DNA of 64,000 nt from Betaproteobacteria bacterium. Lineage in GTDB: Bacteria; Pseudomonadota; Gammaproteobacteria; Burkholderiales; Burkholderiaceae_C. Made by a program: the position numbers and the translations under genes. The notes beneath the pieces are model-generated. The model worked only from the letters and a program-made list of their open reading frames with translations, was not told the DNA's origin and did no database searches. Location of the stretch: contig JADJWD010000007.1 in the NCBI GenBank assembly GCA_016716535.1, positions 310,001 through 374,000 of the forward strand, read 5' to 3'. Shown in pieces: positions 43,573 through 53,136 of this stretch. Numbering within the stretch: the first letter of the stretch is position 1; each line of letters starts with the position of its first letter.

Positions 43573-43965
43573 GTGAGCACCCCGGCATCGACTTCCCCTT
43601 CGGCGTCCACAGCCCCCGTGGCGCCCGTCGTGCGTGTGCCGCTCGCCGACGCCGACTACGTGCGCGAGACGAGCACGCTGCTGGCCCGCATCGAGGCGGC
43701 CTGCGACCGCTGGCTCGACGAGGACGTGATCGACATCGACACCCATCGCACCGGCGGCCTGCTCGAACTGGTGTTCCCCGACCACAGCAAGATCGTCGTC
43801 AACACGCAGCCGCCGCTGCAGGAGATGTGGCTGGCGGCGCGCGCCGGCGGCTACCACTACCAGTGGGACGGCCGGTGCTGGCGCGACACGCGCGACGGCC
43901 ACGAGTTCCTCGAGATGCTGTCGCGGCAGGCCAGTGTGCAGGGCGGGCGGACGCTGACGTTCTGA
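43573..43965 (+). CDS. cyaY: Frataxin-like iron donor CyaY
   Basis: CyaY binds iron and modulates iron-sulfur cluster assembly by IscS/IscU. The 130-residue protein has the frataxin core LARIEAACDRW, acidic first helix ridge DEDVIDID, beta strands GLLELVFPDHSKIVVNTQPPLQEMWLAARAGG-type sequence and WRDTRDGHEFLEMLS. GTG 43573 is chosen for the GAGG site seven bases upstream; ATG 43558 would add five residues. The Ser/Thr/Pro-rich first 18 residues are longer than usual. It is divergent from lptM with almost no spacer. Confidence 0.93.
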   Translation: MSTPASTSPSASTAPVAPVVRVPLADADYVRETSTLLARIEAACDRWLDEDVIDIDTHRTGGLLELVFPDHSKIVVNTQPPLQEMWLAARAGGYHYQWDGRCWRDTRDGHEFLEMLSRQASVQGGRTLTF

Positions 43966-44002
43966 TGCGAGCGGCGCGCCGTCCCTTGCGCGCGCCGACC
44001 GG

Positions 44003-46417
44003 TCAGCGTTTGAACAGATCGAGGATGCTGCTGCGCTCGTCGGTCGACGGTGCCTTCGGCGGCACCGGGTCGTCGAGGCCGAGCGCGGTGACGCCGCGCC
44101 CGCCGGTGTACTCTTCGTACAACCAGTAGCCGCCCTCGCCGGCCACGCCCGGCGGCGGCGTCAGCGTCGCCGTCGGCACACCGCGAAGCGCGTGCTGCAT
44201 GTAGTCGATCCACACCGGCAACGCGAGCCCGCCGCCGGTCTCGTTGGAGCCGAGCTTCTTGGGCGTGTCGTGGCCGATCCACACCACCGCCGTCAGCGTC
44301 GGGTGGAAGCCGGCGAACCAGGCGTCCATCGAGTCGTTCGTCGTGCCGGTCTTGCCGAAGATGTCCTGGCGCTTCAGCAGCGCGCTGGCGCGCGCCGCGG
44401 TGCCCGCGCGGGTCACCTCCTGCATCAGGTTGGTCATCACGAAGGCGTTGCGCTCGGGCAGCGAGCGCAGGCTCTCGTCGAGCACCGGCGGCTTCACTTC
44501 GAGCAGCAGCTTGCCCTTGTGGTCGGTGATGCGCTGGATCAGCATCGGCGGCACGAGGTAGCCGCCGTTGGCGAAGACGCTGTAGGCGACCCCCATCTGC
44601 AGCGGCGTCGCCGCGCCGGCGCCGAGCGCCATCGTCAGGAACGGCGGATGCCGATCGGGCGGGAAGCCGAACGCGCCCAGCCACTGCTGCGCGCGCAGCG
44701 GCGTGATGTACTGCAGCAGGCGGATCGACACCATGTTCTTCGAGCGCGCCAGCGCCGCCTGCAGCGGCAGCGGGCCGGCGAACTCGCCGTCGTAGTTCTT
44801 CGGCTCCCAGGGTTGGCTGCCCGTCTCGGCGGCGTCGAAGAACAGCGGCGCGTCGTTGACGACGGTGGCCGGCGTGAAGCCGCGCTCGAGCGCCGCCGAG
44901 TAGATGAACGGCTTGAACGCCGAGCCGGGCTGCCGCCAGGCCTGCGTGACGCGGTTGAACTTGGTCTTGCCGTAGTCGAAGCCGCCGACCATCGCGCGCA
45001 GCGCGCCGGTGCGCGGATCCATCGCGACGAAGGCGCCCTGCACCTCGGGCAGCTGGGTCAGGTACCAACCCTTGGCGCCCTTGAAGGCGCGCACGACGGC
45101 GCCGCGGCGGATGCGCTTGTTCGGCCCGGCGCGCGCGGCCAGGCCGGAGGTCACGGGCTTGAGGCCCTCGCCGGTGGCGGTGACCGTTTCGCCGTCCTGC
45201 AGCATCGCGATCACCTTGCGCGGCGAGGCCTCGAGCACGACGGCGGCGCGCAGCTCGCCGTTGTCCGGGTGTTCGGCCAGCGCCTCGGCGACGCGCGCGT
45301 CGAGCTTCGCGGCGTCGGCCGGCAGGTCGACGAACGCCTCGGGGCCGCGGTAGACCTGCCGCAGTTCGTACTCGATGATGCCGCGGCGCAGCGCGCGCCA
45401 CGCCACCGCCTGCTCGGCGGCGTCGACGGTGACGTGCACGTTGAGCCCGCGCGTGTACGCCTCCTCGCCGTACTGCGCGAAGACGAGCTGGCGCGCCGTC
45501 TCGGCCACGAACTCGGCATGCGCCAGGCTGTCCGACGGGATGCGGTAGCGCAGCTTCTCGGCCAGCGCCTGCTCGTGCTGGGCCTCGGTGATGAAGCCGT
45601 TCTCGAACATGCGGTCGATGATGTAGCGCTGCCGCGCGGTGGCGCGCCGCTCGTTGCTGACCGGGTTGTAGGTCGACGGCGCCTTCGGCAAGCCGGCCAG
45701 CATCGCCGCCTCGGCGACGCTGAGGTCCTTGAGCTTCTTGCCGAAGTAGATCTCCGCGGCAGCGCTGAACCCGTTGGCCCGCTGCCCGAGGAAGATCTGG
45801 TTCATGTACAGCTCGAGGATCTGGTCCTTCGTCAGCAGGCTTTCGATCTTCGTGGCCAGCAGGATCTCGTAGATCTTGCGCGTGAACGTCTTCTCGGTGG
45901 AGAGGTAGAAGTTGCGCGCGACCTGCATCGTGATCGTCGAGGCGCCCTGGCTGCGCGCGTCGCGCAGGTTCTCGAGCGCGGCGCGCGCCACGCCCTTGTA
46001 GTCGACGCCGCCGTGCTGATAAAAGCGCGCGTCCTCGGCGGCGAGCACGGCGTCCTTCATCACCTGCGGCATCTCGCCGATCGGCGTGAAGTGGCGGCGC
46101 TCCTCGCCGAACTCGCCCAGCTGCACGCCGTCGGCAGAGAAGACGCGCATCGGCAGCTTCGGCCGGTAGTCGGTGAGCGCCGAGATGCCGGGCAGGTTCG
46201 GGTAGGCCACCGCGAGCGCGATGCCCACCAGCAGCAGCAGCGTCAGGAAGCCGGCGCCGATGCCCGCGACCGTCCAGCCGAGCAGCCGCGCGCTCGTGCG
46301 CAGCCAGGCCGGCCACGACGCCATCGCCGCGAAGCGCCGCGCACGCTGCGCCGCCGCCGGGGCGGCGGAGGAGGCGGGGCTGTGCGGGTGGTGGGACTCG
46401 GGCTCGGAATGGGCCAT
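44003..46417 (-). CDS. mrcA: Class A penicillin-binding protein 1A
   Basis: This 804-residue bifunctional peptidoglycan synthase has a short cytoplasmic tail, a transmembrane helix (about residues 44-70), and a GT51 glycosyltransferase domain with EDARFYQHGGVD, QGASTITMQVARN and RKIYEILLATKIE. An OB-like PCB_OB domain follows, then a transpeptidase domain with SXXK motif in PGSAFKPF (acyl Ser), SxN in SKNMVS, and KTGT in FGKTGTTND. ATG 46417 is the start. It is divergent from the pilM operon, the classical ponA/mrcA-pilM arrangement of beta- and gammaproteobacteria. Confidence 0.96.
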   Translation of the reverse strand: MAHSEPESHHPHSPASSAAPAAAQRARRFAAMASWPAWLRTSARLLGWTVAGIGAGFLTLLLLVGIALAVAYPNLPGISALTDYRPKLPMRVFSADGVQLGEFGEERRHFTPIGEMPQVMKDAVLAAEDARFYQHGGVDYKGVARAALENLRDARSQGASTITMQVARNFYLSTEKTFTRKIYEILLATKIESLLTKDQILELYMNQIFLGQRANGFSAAAEIYFGKKLKDLSVAEAAMLAGLPKAPSTYNPVSNERRATARQRYIIDRMFENGFITEAQHEQALAEKLRYRIPSDSLAHAEFVAETARQLVFAQYGEEAYTRGLNVHVTVDAAEQAVAWRALRRGIIEYELRQVYRGPEAFVDLPADAAKLDARVAEALAEHPDNGELRAAVVLEASPRKVIAMLQDGETVTATGEGLKPVTSGLAARAGPNKRIRRGAVVRAFKGAKGWYLTQLPEVQGAFVAMDPRTGALRAMVGGFDYGKTKFNRVTQAWRQPGSAFKPFIYSAALERGFTPATVVNDAPLFFDAAETGSQPWEPKNYDGEFAGPLPLQAALARSKNMVSIRLLQYITPLRAQQWLGAFGFPPDRHPPFLTMALGAGAATPLQMGVAYSVFANGGYLVPPMLIQRITDHKGKLLLEVKPPVLDESLRSLPERNAFVMTNLMQEVTRAGTAARASALLKRQDIFGKTGTTNDSMDAWFAGFHPTLTAVVWIGHDTPKKLGSNETGGGLALPVWIDYMQHALRGVPTATLTPPPGVAGEGGYWLYEEYTGGRGVTALGLDDPVPPKAPSTDERSSILDLFKR

Positions 46418-46855
46418 GCAAGGTCCCGGTTCGGCAAGGAGCAGGATTATAGAAATCGGCCCCGATGCAACCCGGGCAACTTGGCACCCCGGCGCGCTGC
46501 GCGCCGGCCTGCCTTTCGAACCGGTCGAAGCGCTCGATCGCCCGCCCAACCGATGCACCGCCGCGACGCTGCACCCGTGCGGCGCGGCCCATGCTGGCGT
46601 AGTGCCGTGACTTCCTGCACGTGCCCCGCCTCGCTCTTCCGGCAGGCGATGCGAGGTCCCGCGTGAGTTGTTTCAATCCAGCGGCCGCGCGTCGGACTTC
46701 AGCAACGACCCCTTACCGGTGCCGGCCCGTTTTTCTTTGGACCACAAGGGGTTTACTGCTAGCATTGAAGTAACTTCTTAACAAGCCGTGACCGGAATGG
46801 ACAACGCGGCGGGCATCGTTGCCGGTGCGTTCCAAGCGGCCGAGGAGTGGACGAG
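46418..46855. promoter_or_regulatory. Divergent promoter region mrcA / pilM with a GC palindrome
   Basis: This 438-base spacer holds no convincing gene. A perfect 19-bp palindrome CCGGCGCGC-T-GCGCGCCGG lies at 46489-46507, about 72 bases upstream of the mrcA start. Closer to pilM, the stretch from about 46730 to 46785 is AT-richer than its surroundings (GGGTTTACTGCTAGCATTGA and on to CTTCTTAACAAG) and is the likely pil operon promoter. The pilM start is preceded by GAGGAG at 46842-46847. Confidence 0.55.
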
Positions 46856-47935
46856 GTGAGCTTTCTGGACACCCTGCTGGGGCGCAAGCACCCGGCGATG
46901 ATCGGGCTGGATATCAGCTCGTCCAGCGCCAAGCTGGTGGAGTTGGGCCAGACGAAGTCCGGCGACTTCGTGCTCGAGCGCTTCGCCTCCGAGCCCTTCG
47001 AGAAGGGCTGGATCACCGACGGCCAGATCGAGAAGTTCGACGACGTGGCCGCCGCCGTCAAGCGCGTCGTGCAAAAAAGCGGCACGCGCACCAAGCACGT
47101 CGTGATGGCGATGCCGCAGTCGGCGGTCATCACGAAGAAGATCATGCTGCCGGCCGGCCTGCGCGAAGAAGAGATGGAGCTGCAGGTCGAGAGCGAGGCC
47201 AACCAGTACATCCCGTTCTCGCTCGACGAGGTCAGTCTCGACTTCTGCGTCATCGGCCCGAGCCCCACGTCGGCCGGCGATGTCGAAGTGCTGATCGCCG
47301 CCAGCCGCAAGGACCGCGTGCAGGACCGCCAGGGCCTGGCCGAAGCGGCCGGCCTGAAGCCGGTGGTGCTGGACATCGAATCACACGCGTCGCGTCTGGC
47401 CATGAGCCGCGTCGTCTCGAGCCTGCCCAACGAGGGGCGCGACGCGCTCGTCGCGTTGTTCGAGATCGGCGCCGACACGACGAGCCTGAAGGTGTTGCGC
47501 GACGACGACCTGCTGTACGACCGCGACCAGGCGTTCGGCGGCGCACAGCTCACGCAGCTGATCAGCCGCCAGTACGGCTTCTCGTTCGAGGAAGCCGAGC
47601 AGAAGAAGCTCTCCGGCGACCTGCCCGAGGACTACGAGGCCGCGATCCTCGGCCCCTTCGTCGACAGCCTGTCGCAGGAGATCGGCCGCGCGCTGCAGTA
47701 CTTCTTCACCAGCACGCCGCACCACAAGGTGCACTACGTGATGCTGGCCGGCGGCACCGCCACGCTGCCGGGCCTGAAGGACCGCGTCACCGACCTCACC
47801 GGCTTCGCCTCCAGCGTCGTCAACCCGTTCGAGCACATGCAGCTGGGCGGCAGCGTGCGCGAGGGCCGGCTGCGCCGCGAGGCGCCTTCCTACCTCACGG
47901 CCTGCGGGCTGGCGATGCGGAGGTTCATGCAGTGA
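46856..47935 (+). CDS. pilM: Type IV pilus assembly protein PilM
   Basis: PilM is an actin-like cytoplasmic protein that binds the PilN N-terminus in the type IV pilus alignment complex. The 359-residue protein shows the actin/FtsA phosphate-binding motifs IGLDISSSSAKLVEL near residues 16-30 and FEIGADTTSLKVL, and a C-terminal LAGGTATLPGL. GTG 46856 is chosen because GAGGAG lies eight bases upstream; GTG 46847 is in frame but sits on that site. It is first in pilMNOPQ and overlaps pilN by four bases (GTGA). Confidence 0.95.
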   Translation: MSFLDTLLGRKHPAMIGLDISSSSAKLVELGQTKSGDFVLERFASEPFEKGWITDGQIEKFDDVAAAVKRVVQKSGTRTKHVVMAMPQSAVITKKIMLPAGLREEEMELQVESEANQYIPFSLDEVSLDFCVIGPSPTSAGDVEVLIAASRKDRVQDRQGLAEAAGLKPVVLDIESHASRLAMSRVVSSLPNEGRDALVALFEIGADTTSLKVLRDDDLLYDRDQAFGGAQLTQLISRQYGFSFEEAEQKKLSGDLPEDYEAAILGPFVDSLSQEIGRALQYFFTSTPHHKVHYVMLAGGTATLPGLKDRVTDLTGFASSVVNPFEHMQLGGSVREGRLRREAPSYLTACGLAMRRFMQ

Positions 47936-48564
47936 TCCTGATCAACCTGCTGCCGCACCGCGAGGAAAGGCGCCGCCAGCGCAAGCGGGCCTTTTTCGTC
48001 GGGCTCGGCATGGCCGCGATCGGCGGCCTCTTGGTCGTGGGGCTGTGGTACTCGGTGCTGCAACAGATGACCTCGGCCCAGCAGTCGCGCAACGACTTCC
48101 TCAAGGGCGAGATCGCGCGCCTCGATGCGCAGATCCGCGACATCGCCAACCTGCGCGCCGAGATCGACGCACTGAAGGCGCGCCAGGCGGCCGTCGAGAA
48201 CCTGCAGACCGACCGCAACCTGCCCGTCTACCTGATGGACGAGCTGGTGCGCCAGACGCCCGAGGGCGTGTACCTGACGGCGATCCGGCAGACGAACCAG
48301 GTGATCGCGATCAGCGGCGTCGCGCAGACCAACGAGCGCGTCTCCGAGTTCCTGCGCAACACGCTGTACAACTCGCCGTGGCTCGAGCGCCCCGAGCTGG
48401 TCGAAATCAAGGCCGTCAACGTCACCGGCCCCAACAAGGAGCAGCGCCGGCTGTTCGAGTTCTCGATGCGCGTCACCCTCAAGCGCGCACAGGCGCAGGC
48501 TGCCGGTGCGGCGGCCTCGGCGCCGGCCGCCCCGGCCTCGGCCGCGGCCACCAAGTCTTCGTGA
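47932..48564 (+). CDS. pilN: Type IV pilus assembly protein PilN
   Basis: PilN is a bitopic inner-membrane protein. The 210-residue protein starts with the conserved ILINLLPHREERR cytoplasmic peptide that docks on PilM. It then has a transmembrane helix (FFVGLGMAAIGGLLVVGLWY, about residues 21-40), a coiled coil (about 45-90) and a periplasmic ferredoxin-like fold, ending in an Ala/Ser-rich tail. It starts at GTG 47932 within the pilM stop codon and ends seven bases before pilO. Confidence 0.95.
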   Translation: MILINLLPHREERRRQRKRAFFVGLGMAAIGGLLVVGLWYSVLQQMTSAQQSRNDFLKGEIARLDAQIRDIANLRAEIDALKARQAAVENLQTDRNLPVYLMDELVRQTPEGVYLTAIRQTNQVIAISGVAQTNERVSEFLRNTLYNSPWLERPELVEIKAVNVTGPNKEQRRLFEFSMRVTLKRAQAQAAGAAASAPAAPASAAATKSS

Positions 48565-48571
48565 GGCGGCC

Positions 48572-49261
48572 ATGGCGACCAGCAAGTCCTCGACCCTCGG
48601 CTTCGAACTGACGAGCCTGTTCGACCAGGCGGCCGGCCAGTTCCGCAACCTCAACGTCAACGAACCCGGGCAGTGGCCGACGCTGCCCAAGATCACGCTG
48701 TGGCTGCTGACGGTGGCCGCCGTCGTCGCGCTCGGCTGGGTCCTGCTGCTGTCGACGGCGCAGGACGAACTGGACGCGGCGCGCGCCCAGGAGCCGACGC
48801 TGAAGGCGACCTACCGCAACCGCCTCGCGCAGGCGGTCAACCTGGCCGAGCTGCGCAAGCAGAAGCTGCAGGTGCAGGAGTACGTGACGCAGCTCGAGAA
48901 GCAGCTGCCCGGCAAGGCGGAGATGGACGCGCTGCTGTCGGACATCAACCAGGCGGGCCTCGGGCGCGGCCTGCTGTTCGAGCTGTTCCGCCCGGGCCAG
49001 GTGCAGGTGAAGGACTACTACGCCGAGTTGCCGATCTCCATCCGTGTCAGCGGCCGCTACCACGACATCGGCGCCTTCACCGCCGACGTCGCGAACCTGT
49101 CGCGCATCGTCACGCTGCACAACCTGAACATCGTGCCGGCGCGCGACGGCACGCTGGCCATGGACGCCACGGCGCGCACCTACCGCTACCTCGACGCCGC
49201 CGAGGTGGCCGAGCAGCGCAAGGCGCAGCAAGCGGCCGCCAAGCCGGGGGCCAAGCCATGA
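48572..49261 (+). CDS. pilO: Type IV pilus assembly protein PilO
   Basis: PilO pairs with PilN. The 229-residue protein has a transmembrane helix (ITLWLLTVAAVVALGWVLLL, about residues 38-57), a coiled coil (LAELRKQKLQVQEYVTQLEKQL region, about 88-112) and a periplasmic domain with YYAELPISIRVSGRYHDIGAF. An Ala/Lys-rich tail ends the protein. ATG 48572 follows the pilN stop by seven bases, and the gene overlaps pilP by four bases. Confidence 0.95.
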   Translation: MATSKSSTLGFELTSLFDQAAGQFRNLNVNEPGQWPTLPKITLWLLTVAAVVALGWVLLLSTAQDELDAARAQEPTLKATYRNRLAQAVNLAELRKQKLQVQEYVTQLEKQLPGKAEMDALLSDINQAGLGRGLLFELFRPGQVQVKDYYAELPISIRVSGRYHDIGAFTADVANLSRIVTLHNLNIVPARDGTLAMDATARTYRYLDAAEVAEQRKAQQAAAKPGAKP

Positions 49262-49809
49262 CGCGCCGCGCACCACCCGCCGGCCCGCGCCTGCTCGGGC
49301 TTTGCCTCGTCGTGCCGGCGCTGCTGGCCGGCTGCGGCGCCGAGCACGAAGAGCTGCAGCAGTGGATGGAACAGCAGCGCCGCGAGGTCAAGCCGAGCGT
49401 CACGCCGCTGTCTCCGCCGCGCCGATTCGACCCGCAGCCTTACGCCAGCGCCCAGGCCGTCGACCCGTTCAGCCAGCAAAAGCTCAGCGTCGCGCTCAAG
49501 CACGAGGCCCGCCAGCCGAATTCCCTGCTGGCCGCCGAGCTGAACCGGCGCCGCGAGCCGCTCGAGGCGTATCCGCTCGATTCGATGAGCATGGTGGGCA
49601 GCGTCAACAAGCAGGGCCGGCCGTACGGCCTGCTGCGCGTCGACAACCTGCTCTACCAGGTCAAGGTGGGCGACTACCTGGGCCAGAACTACGGCCGCAT
49701 CATGCGCATCGGCGAAACCGAGATCACGCTGCGCGAGATCGTGCAGGACGCCGCCGGCGAGTGGATCGAGCGCCCGGCGACGCTGCAGCTTCAGGAGAGG
49801 GGACGATGA
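49258..49809 (+). CDS. pilP: Type IV pilus assembly lipoprotein PilP
   Basis: PilP is an inner-membrane lipoprotein that bridges PilN/PilO to the PilQ secretin. The 183-residue protein has a signal with lipobox LLAGC (Cys26), a flexible Pro-rich segment, then a beta-sandwich with LEAYPLDSMSMVGSVNKQGRPYGLL and VKVGDYLGQNYGRI. It overlaps pilO and pilQ by four bases at each end (ATGA). Confidence 0.95.
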   Translation: MTRRAPPAGPRLLGLCLVVPALLAGCGAEHEELQQWMEQQRREVKPSVTPLSPPRRFDPQPYASAQAVDPFSQQKLSVALKHEARQPNSLLAAELNRRREPLEAYPLDSMSMVGSVNKQGRPYGLLRVDNLLYQVKVGDYLGQNYGRIMRIGETEITLREIVQDAAGEWIERPATLQLQERGR

Positions 49810-52064
49810 AAGCCGGCCCGACCCGCACGGAGATTCGCGAGGAGAACCGCACCATGACCTTCCGCTGGCGAGCCGCCCTTGCCGCCCTGGCCACCGCTCT
49901 CCTGGCCGTGCCGCCCGTGGCCTGGGCGCAGAACGCGATCCAGTCGATCAGCAGTTCGCAACAGGCCGGCACCGAGGTCGTGCGCATCGAGCTCTCCGAG
50001 CCGCTGCCCGGCGTGCCGAGCGGCTTCTCGATCCAGCAGCCGCCGCGCATCGCCATCGACCTGCCGGGTGTGGGCAACGCGATGGGCCGCAACACGGTGG
50101 AAATCAACGTCGGCAACCTGCGCTCGGTGAACGTGGCGCAGGCCGGCGAACGCACGCGCCTCGTGCTGAACCTGAAGCAGGCGTCGGGCTACCGCGCCGA
50201 GGTGCAGGGCCGCGCGCTCGTCATCGTGCTCGACACCAGTGGCGGTGGTGCACCGGTCGCGGCGGCGCCGTCCACGCCTGCAGCGCCTGCGGCCGGCGCG
50301 CAGACCCAGCCGAGCACGCAGTTCGCGCCGTCGCAGAACGCGACGCCGCAGGGCCTGCGCGACATCGACTTCCGGCGCGGCGCCGACGGCGCCGGCCGCG
50401 TCATCGTCAACCTGCCCAGCAACCAGGTCGGCGTCGACATCCGCCAGCAAGGCCAGAACCTCATCGTCGAGTTCCTGCGCTCGACGCTGCCCGAGAACCT
50501 GCGCCGGCGCCTGGATGTCACCGACTTCGGCACGCCGGTGCGCACGGTTTCCACGATGCAAAGCGGCGACCGCGTGCGCATGGTCGTCGAGCCGACCGGC
50601 GCCTGGGAGCACAGCGCCTACCAGACCGACACGCAGTTCGTGCTCGAAGTGCGGCCGATGAAGGTCGACCCGAACAAGCTGACGCAGGGCCCCGGCTTCC
50701 AGGGCGAGAAGCTGTCGCTGAACTTCCAGAACATCGAAGTGCGCGCGCTGCTGCAGGTGATCGCCGACTTCACGAACTTCAACGTCGTCACCAGCGACAC
50801 CGTCACCGGCAGCGTCACGCTGCGCCTGAAGGACGTGCCCTGGGACCAGGCGCTGGACATCATCCTCCAGAGCAAGGGCCTGGGCGTGCGCAAGAGCGGC
50901 AACGTGCTGTGGATCGCGCCGAAGGACGAACTCGCCGCCAAGGAGCAGGCGGATCTCGAGGCGCGCCTCAAGCTGACCGAACTGGAGCCGACGCGCACCC
51001 AGTCGTTCCAGCTCAACTACCGCAAGGCCGACGAGGTGCGCAACCAGTTGCTCGGCCTGGACGCCGCCGGCAGCAGTTCAGCGACGTCCGGCACCACGGC
51101 CGGGGGCCAGGCTGCACGGCTGATCTCGCCGCGCGGAACGGTCATCGCCGAGCCACGGACCAACCAGCTCTTCGTCAGCGACATCCCGAGCAAGCTCGAG
51201 GAGATCCAGCAACTGATCGGCAAGATCGACGTGCCGGCGCGCCAGGTGCTGATCGAGGCGCGGATCGTCGAAGCCGATGACACGTTCGGGCGTGCGCTCG
51301 GCGTCAAGCTCGGTGGCAGCGACCTGCGCGGCATCCGTGGCGGCACCGCCGGCTACCCGATCGCGGGCAGCGACCGCATCGCCTTCGGCGGGAACTACGG
51401 TGCGATCGGCAACACGACCGGGCAGCCCGGCGCACCGGCCAACTACAACGACACGCAGTTCGTCAATCTGCCGGCCAACGTGTCGGGGCAGGCGTTTGGT
51501 GGCTCGTTCGCGGCGAACTTCGCGATGGCACTGTTCAGCGCCAGCGCCAACCGCTTCCTGAACCTCGAGATCTCTGCACTCGAGTCCGACGGCCGCGGCA
51601 AGATCGTCTCGAGCCCGCGCGTCATCACCGCCGACCAGGTGAAGGCACTGATCGAGCAGGGCACCGAACTGCCCTACCAGCAGGCCACATCCAGCGGCGC
51701 CACGTCGGTCGCCTTCCGCAAGGCGAACCTGAAGCTCGAGGTCACGCCGCAGATCACGCCCGAGGGCAACGTGATCCTCGATGTCGACGTGAACAAGGAC
51801 AGCGTCGGTATCCCCACCGTCGCCGGCTTCGCCATCGATACCAAGCACGTGAAGACGCAGGTGCTGGTCGAGAACGGCGGCACGGTGGTGATCGGCGGCA
51901 TCTTCACGCAGAACGAGCGCGACACGGTCAACAAGGTGCCGCTGCTCGGCGACATCCCGGTCCTCGGCCATCTGTTCCAGAACAAGGTCCGATCGACCAG
52001 CAAGACCGAACTGCTTGTGTTCATCACGCCGAAGGTCGTCAGCGAGCGGTCTCCGACCCGCTGA
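49806..52064 (+). CDS. pilQ: Type IV pilus secretin PilQ
   Basis: PilQ forms the outer-membrane gate for the pilus. The 752-residue protein has a signal peptide (about residues 20-41, ending VAWAQ), two AMIN domains for peptidoglycan binding (about 45-145 and 185-285), and an STN/N0 domain (LSLNFQNIEVRALLQVIADF). An N1 domain with FQLNYRKADEVRNQLLG precedes the secretin core with LEVTPQITPEGNVILDVDVNKDS and VPLLGDIPVLGHLF. A Gly/Asn-rich insertion at about 515-570 (GSDRIAFGGNYGAIGN) interrupts the core. It is the last pil gene of the operon. Confidence 0.96.
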   Translation: MKAGPTRTEIREENRTMTFRWRAALAALATALLAVPPVAWAQNAIQSISSSQQAGTEVVRIELSEPLPGVPSGFSIQQPPRIAIDLPGVGNAMGRNTVEINVGNLRSVNVAQAGERTRLVLNLKQASGYRAEVQGRALVIVLDTSGGGAPVAAAPSTPAAPAAGAQTQPSTQFAPSQNATPQGLRDIDFRRGADGAGRVIVNLPSNQVGVDIRQQGQNLIVEFLRSTLPENLRRRLDVTDFGTPVRTVSTMQSGDRVRMVVEPTGAWEHSAYQTDTQFVLEVRPMKVDPNKLTQGPGFQGEKLSLNFQNIEVRALLQVIADFTNFNVVTSDTVTGSVTLRLKDVPWDQALDIILQSKGLGVRKSGNVLWIAPKDELAAKEQADLEARLKLTELEPTRTQSFQLNYRKADEVRNQLLGLDAAGSSSATSGTTAGGQAARLISPRGTVIAEPRTNQLFVSDIPSKLEEIQQLIGKIDVPARQVLIEARIVEADDTFGRALGVKLGGSDLRGIRGGTAGYPIAGSDRIAFGGNYGAIGNTTGQPGAPANYNDTQFVNLPANVSGQAFGGSFAANFAMALFSASANRFLNLEISALESDGRGKIVSSPRVITADQVKALIEQGTELPYQQATSSGATSVAFRKANLKLEVTPQITPEGNVILDVDVNKDSVGIPTVAGFAIDTKHVKTQVLVENGGTVVIGGIFTQNERDTVNKVPLLGDIPVLGHLFQNKVRSTSKTELLVFITPKVVSERSPTR

Positions 52065-52098
52065 GGCGGCCCAGCGCGACAACGTCGAGAACCTGTCA

Positions 52099-52491
52099 AT
52101 GAAGATCAAATCCCCCTGGACTTCGACGCTCGTCATCGCCGCGGCCGTGGCGCTGCTGGGCGGGTGCGGTGTCGGCAACGACGAAGACGAGGCGGGCAGC
52201 CTGACGGCCTTCAACGTGCAGCCGGCGGAGATCACCATCACCGGTGCGCCCAATGCCTGCCCGGGTCCGGGCTTCGCCACCCGGGTGTTCGTCTACGGAG
52301 GCACTGCCCCGTACCAGGTCGATACGACCCAACCCGGCCTCGTGAATGTCTCCACGTCGCAGGTCGAGCATCCTGGCGGCTTCTTCGACATCACGCTCGG
52401 CGCAGGCTGCATGACCAACATCCAGGTCGTCGTCACCGACAAGTGGGGCCGGCAGCAGATGGTCAGCGTCAACGCCGAACAGGGAAGCTGA
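52099..52491 (+). CDS. Small putative lipoprotein downstream of pilQ
   Basis: This 130-residue protein has a lipoprotein signal (TLVIAAAVALLGGC, Cys23) and a short mature domain of Ig/BIG-like beta character: TAFNVQPAEITITGAPNACPG, RVFVYGGTAPYQV and VVVTDKWGRQQMVSVNA. Two further cysteines (in NACPG and GAGCMTN) could form a disulfide. Function unknown. It lies 34 bases after pilQ and 69 bases before aroK in the same direction, so a surface role linked to pili is possible but only contextual. Confidence 0.8.
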   Translation: MKIKSPWTSTLVIAAAVALLGGCGVGNDEDEAGSLTAFNVQPAEITITGAPNACPGPGFATRVFVYGGTAPYQVDTTQPGLVNVSTSQVEHPGGFFDITLGAGCMTNIQVVVTDKWGRQQMVSVNAEQGS

Positions 52492-52560
52492 TCGCCGCTC
52501 CCGCAAGCGGTTCTCACGTACGCGGTCTGAGCGCGTACGCGAGGCACGATACTTCGGGGC

Positions 52561-53136
52561 GTGACGGCCCCGCTCACACTCTCCCTCGTCGGCATGCCCG
52601 GCTGTGGCAAGTCCACGGTCGGGCGACATCTCGCGCGCCAGCTCGGGCTGCGCTACGTCGATAGCGACCACGAGATCGAGGCGCGGCTCGGCATGCCGAT
52701 CCGCGAGTACTTCGCAACCTACGGTGAGGCCGCGTTCCGCGACGCCGAGGCCGAGGCTATCGACGAGCTGACACAAGCCAGCGGCTGCGTGCTCGCCACC
52801 GGCGGCGGCGCGGTGCTCAGGCCGGCAAATCGCGACGCGCTGCACGGCCGCACGCAGGTGTTCTACCTGCGCTCGACACCGGAAGACCTGCACCGCCGGC
52901 TGCGCCACGACACGCAGCGACCTCTGCTCCAGGTGGCCGACCCGCTGCGGCGTCTGCGTGACCTGTACCGCGAGCGCGATCCGCTGTACCGCAAGACGGC
53001 GCACTTCGTCGTCGAGGCGGCGCGGCCTTCGGTCAGCGCGCTCGTCGGCATGGTGCTGATGCAGCTCGAGCTGGCCGGCCTCGTCAGCCCCGAGCAGGTG
53101 CCGTCGACGATCGACCAGCAGCGGCCGGGGCGCTGA
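52561..53136 (+). CDS. aroK: Shikimate kinase
   Basis: AroK phosphorylates shikimate in aromatic amino-acid synthesis. The 191-residue protein has the P-loop GMPGCGKST at about residues 13-21, the shikimate-binding VDSDHEIEARLG, the R-x-E-like segment FRDAEAEAI, the LATGGGAVL Walker B-type motif and the lid RHDTQRPLL. The start is GTG 52561. It is followed by aroB after 100 bases, the standard order downstream of pilQ. Confidence 0.96.
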   Translation: MTAPLTLSLVGMPGCGKSTVGRHLARQLGLRYVDSDHEIEARLGMPIREYFATYGEAAFRDAEAEAIDELTQASGCVLATGGGAVLRPANRDALHGRTQVFYLRSTPEDLHRRLRHDTQRPLLQVADPLRRLRDLYRERDPLYRKTAHFVVEAARPSVSALVGMVLMQLELAGLVSPEQVPSTIDQQRPGR

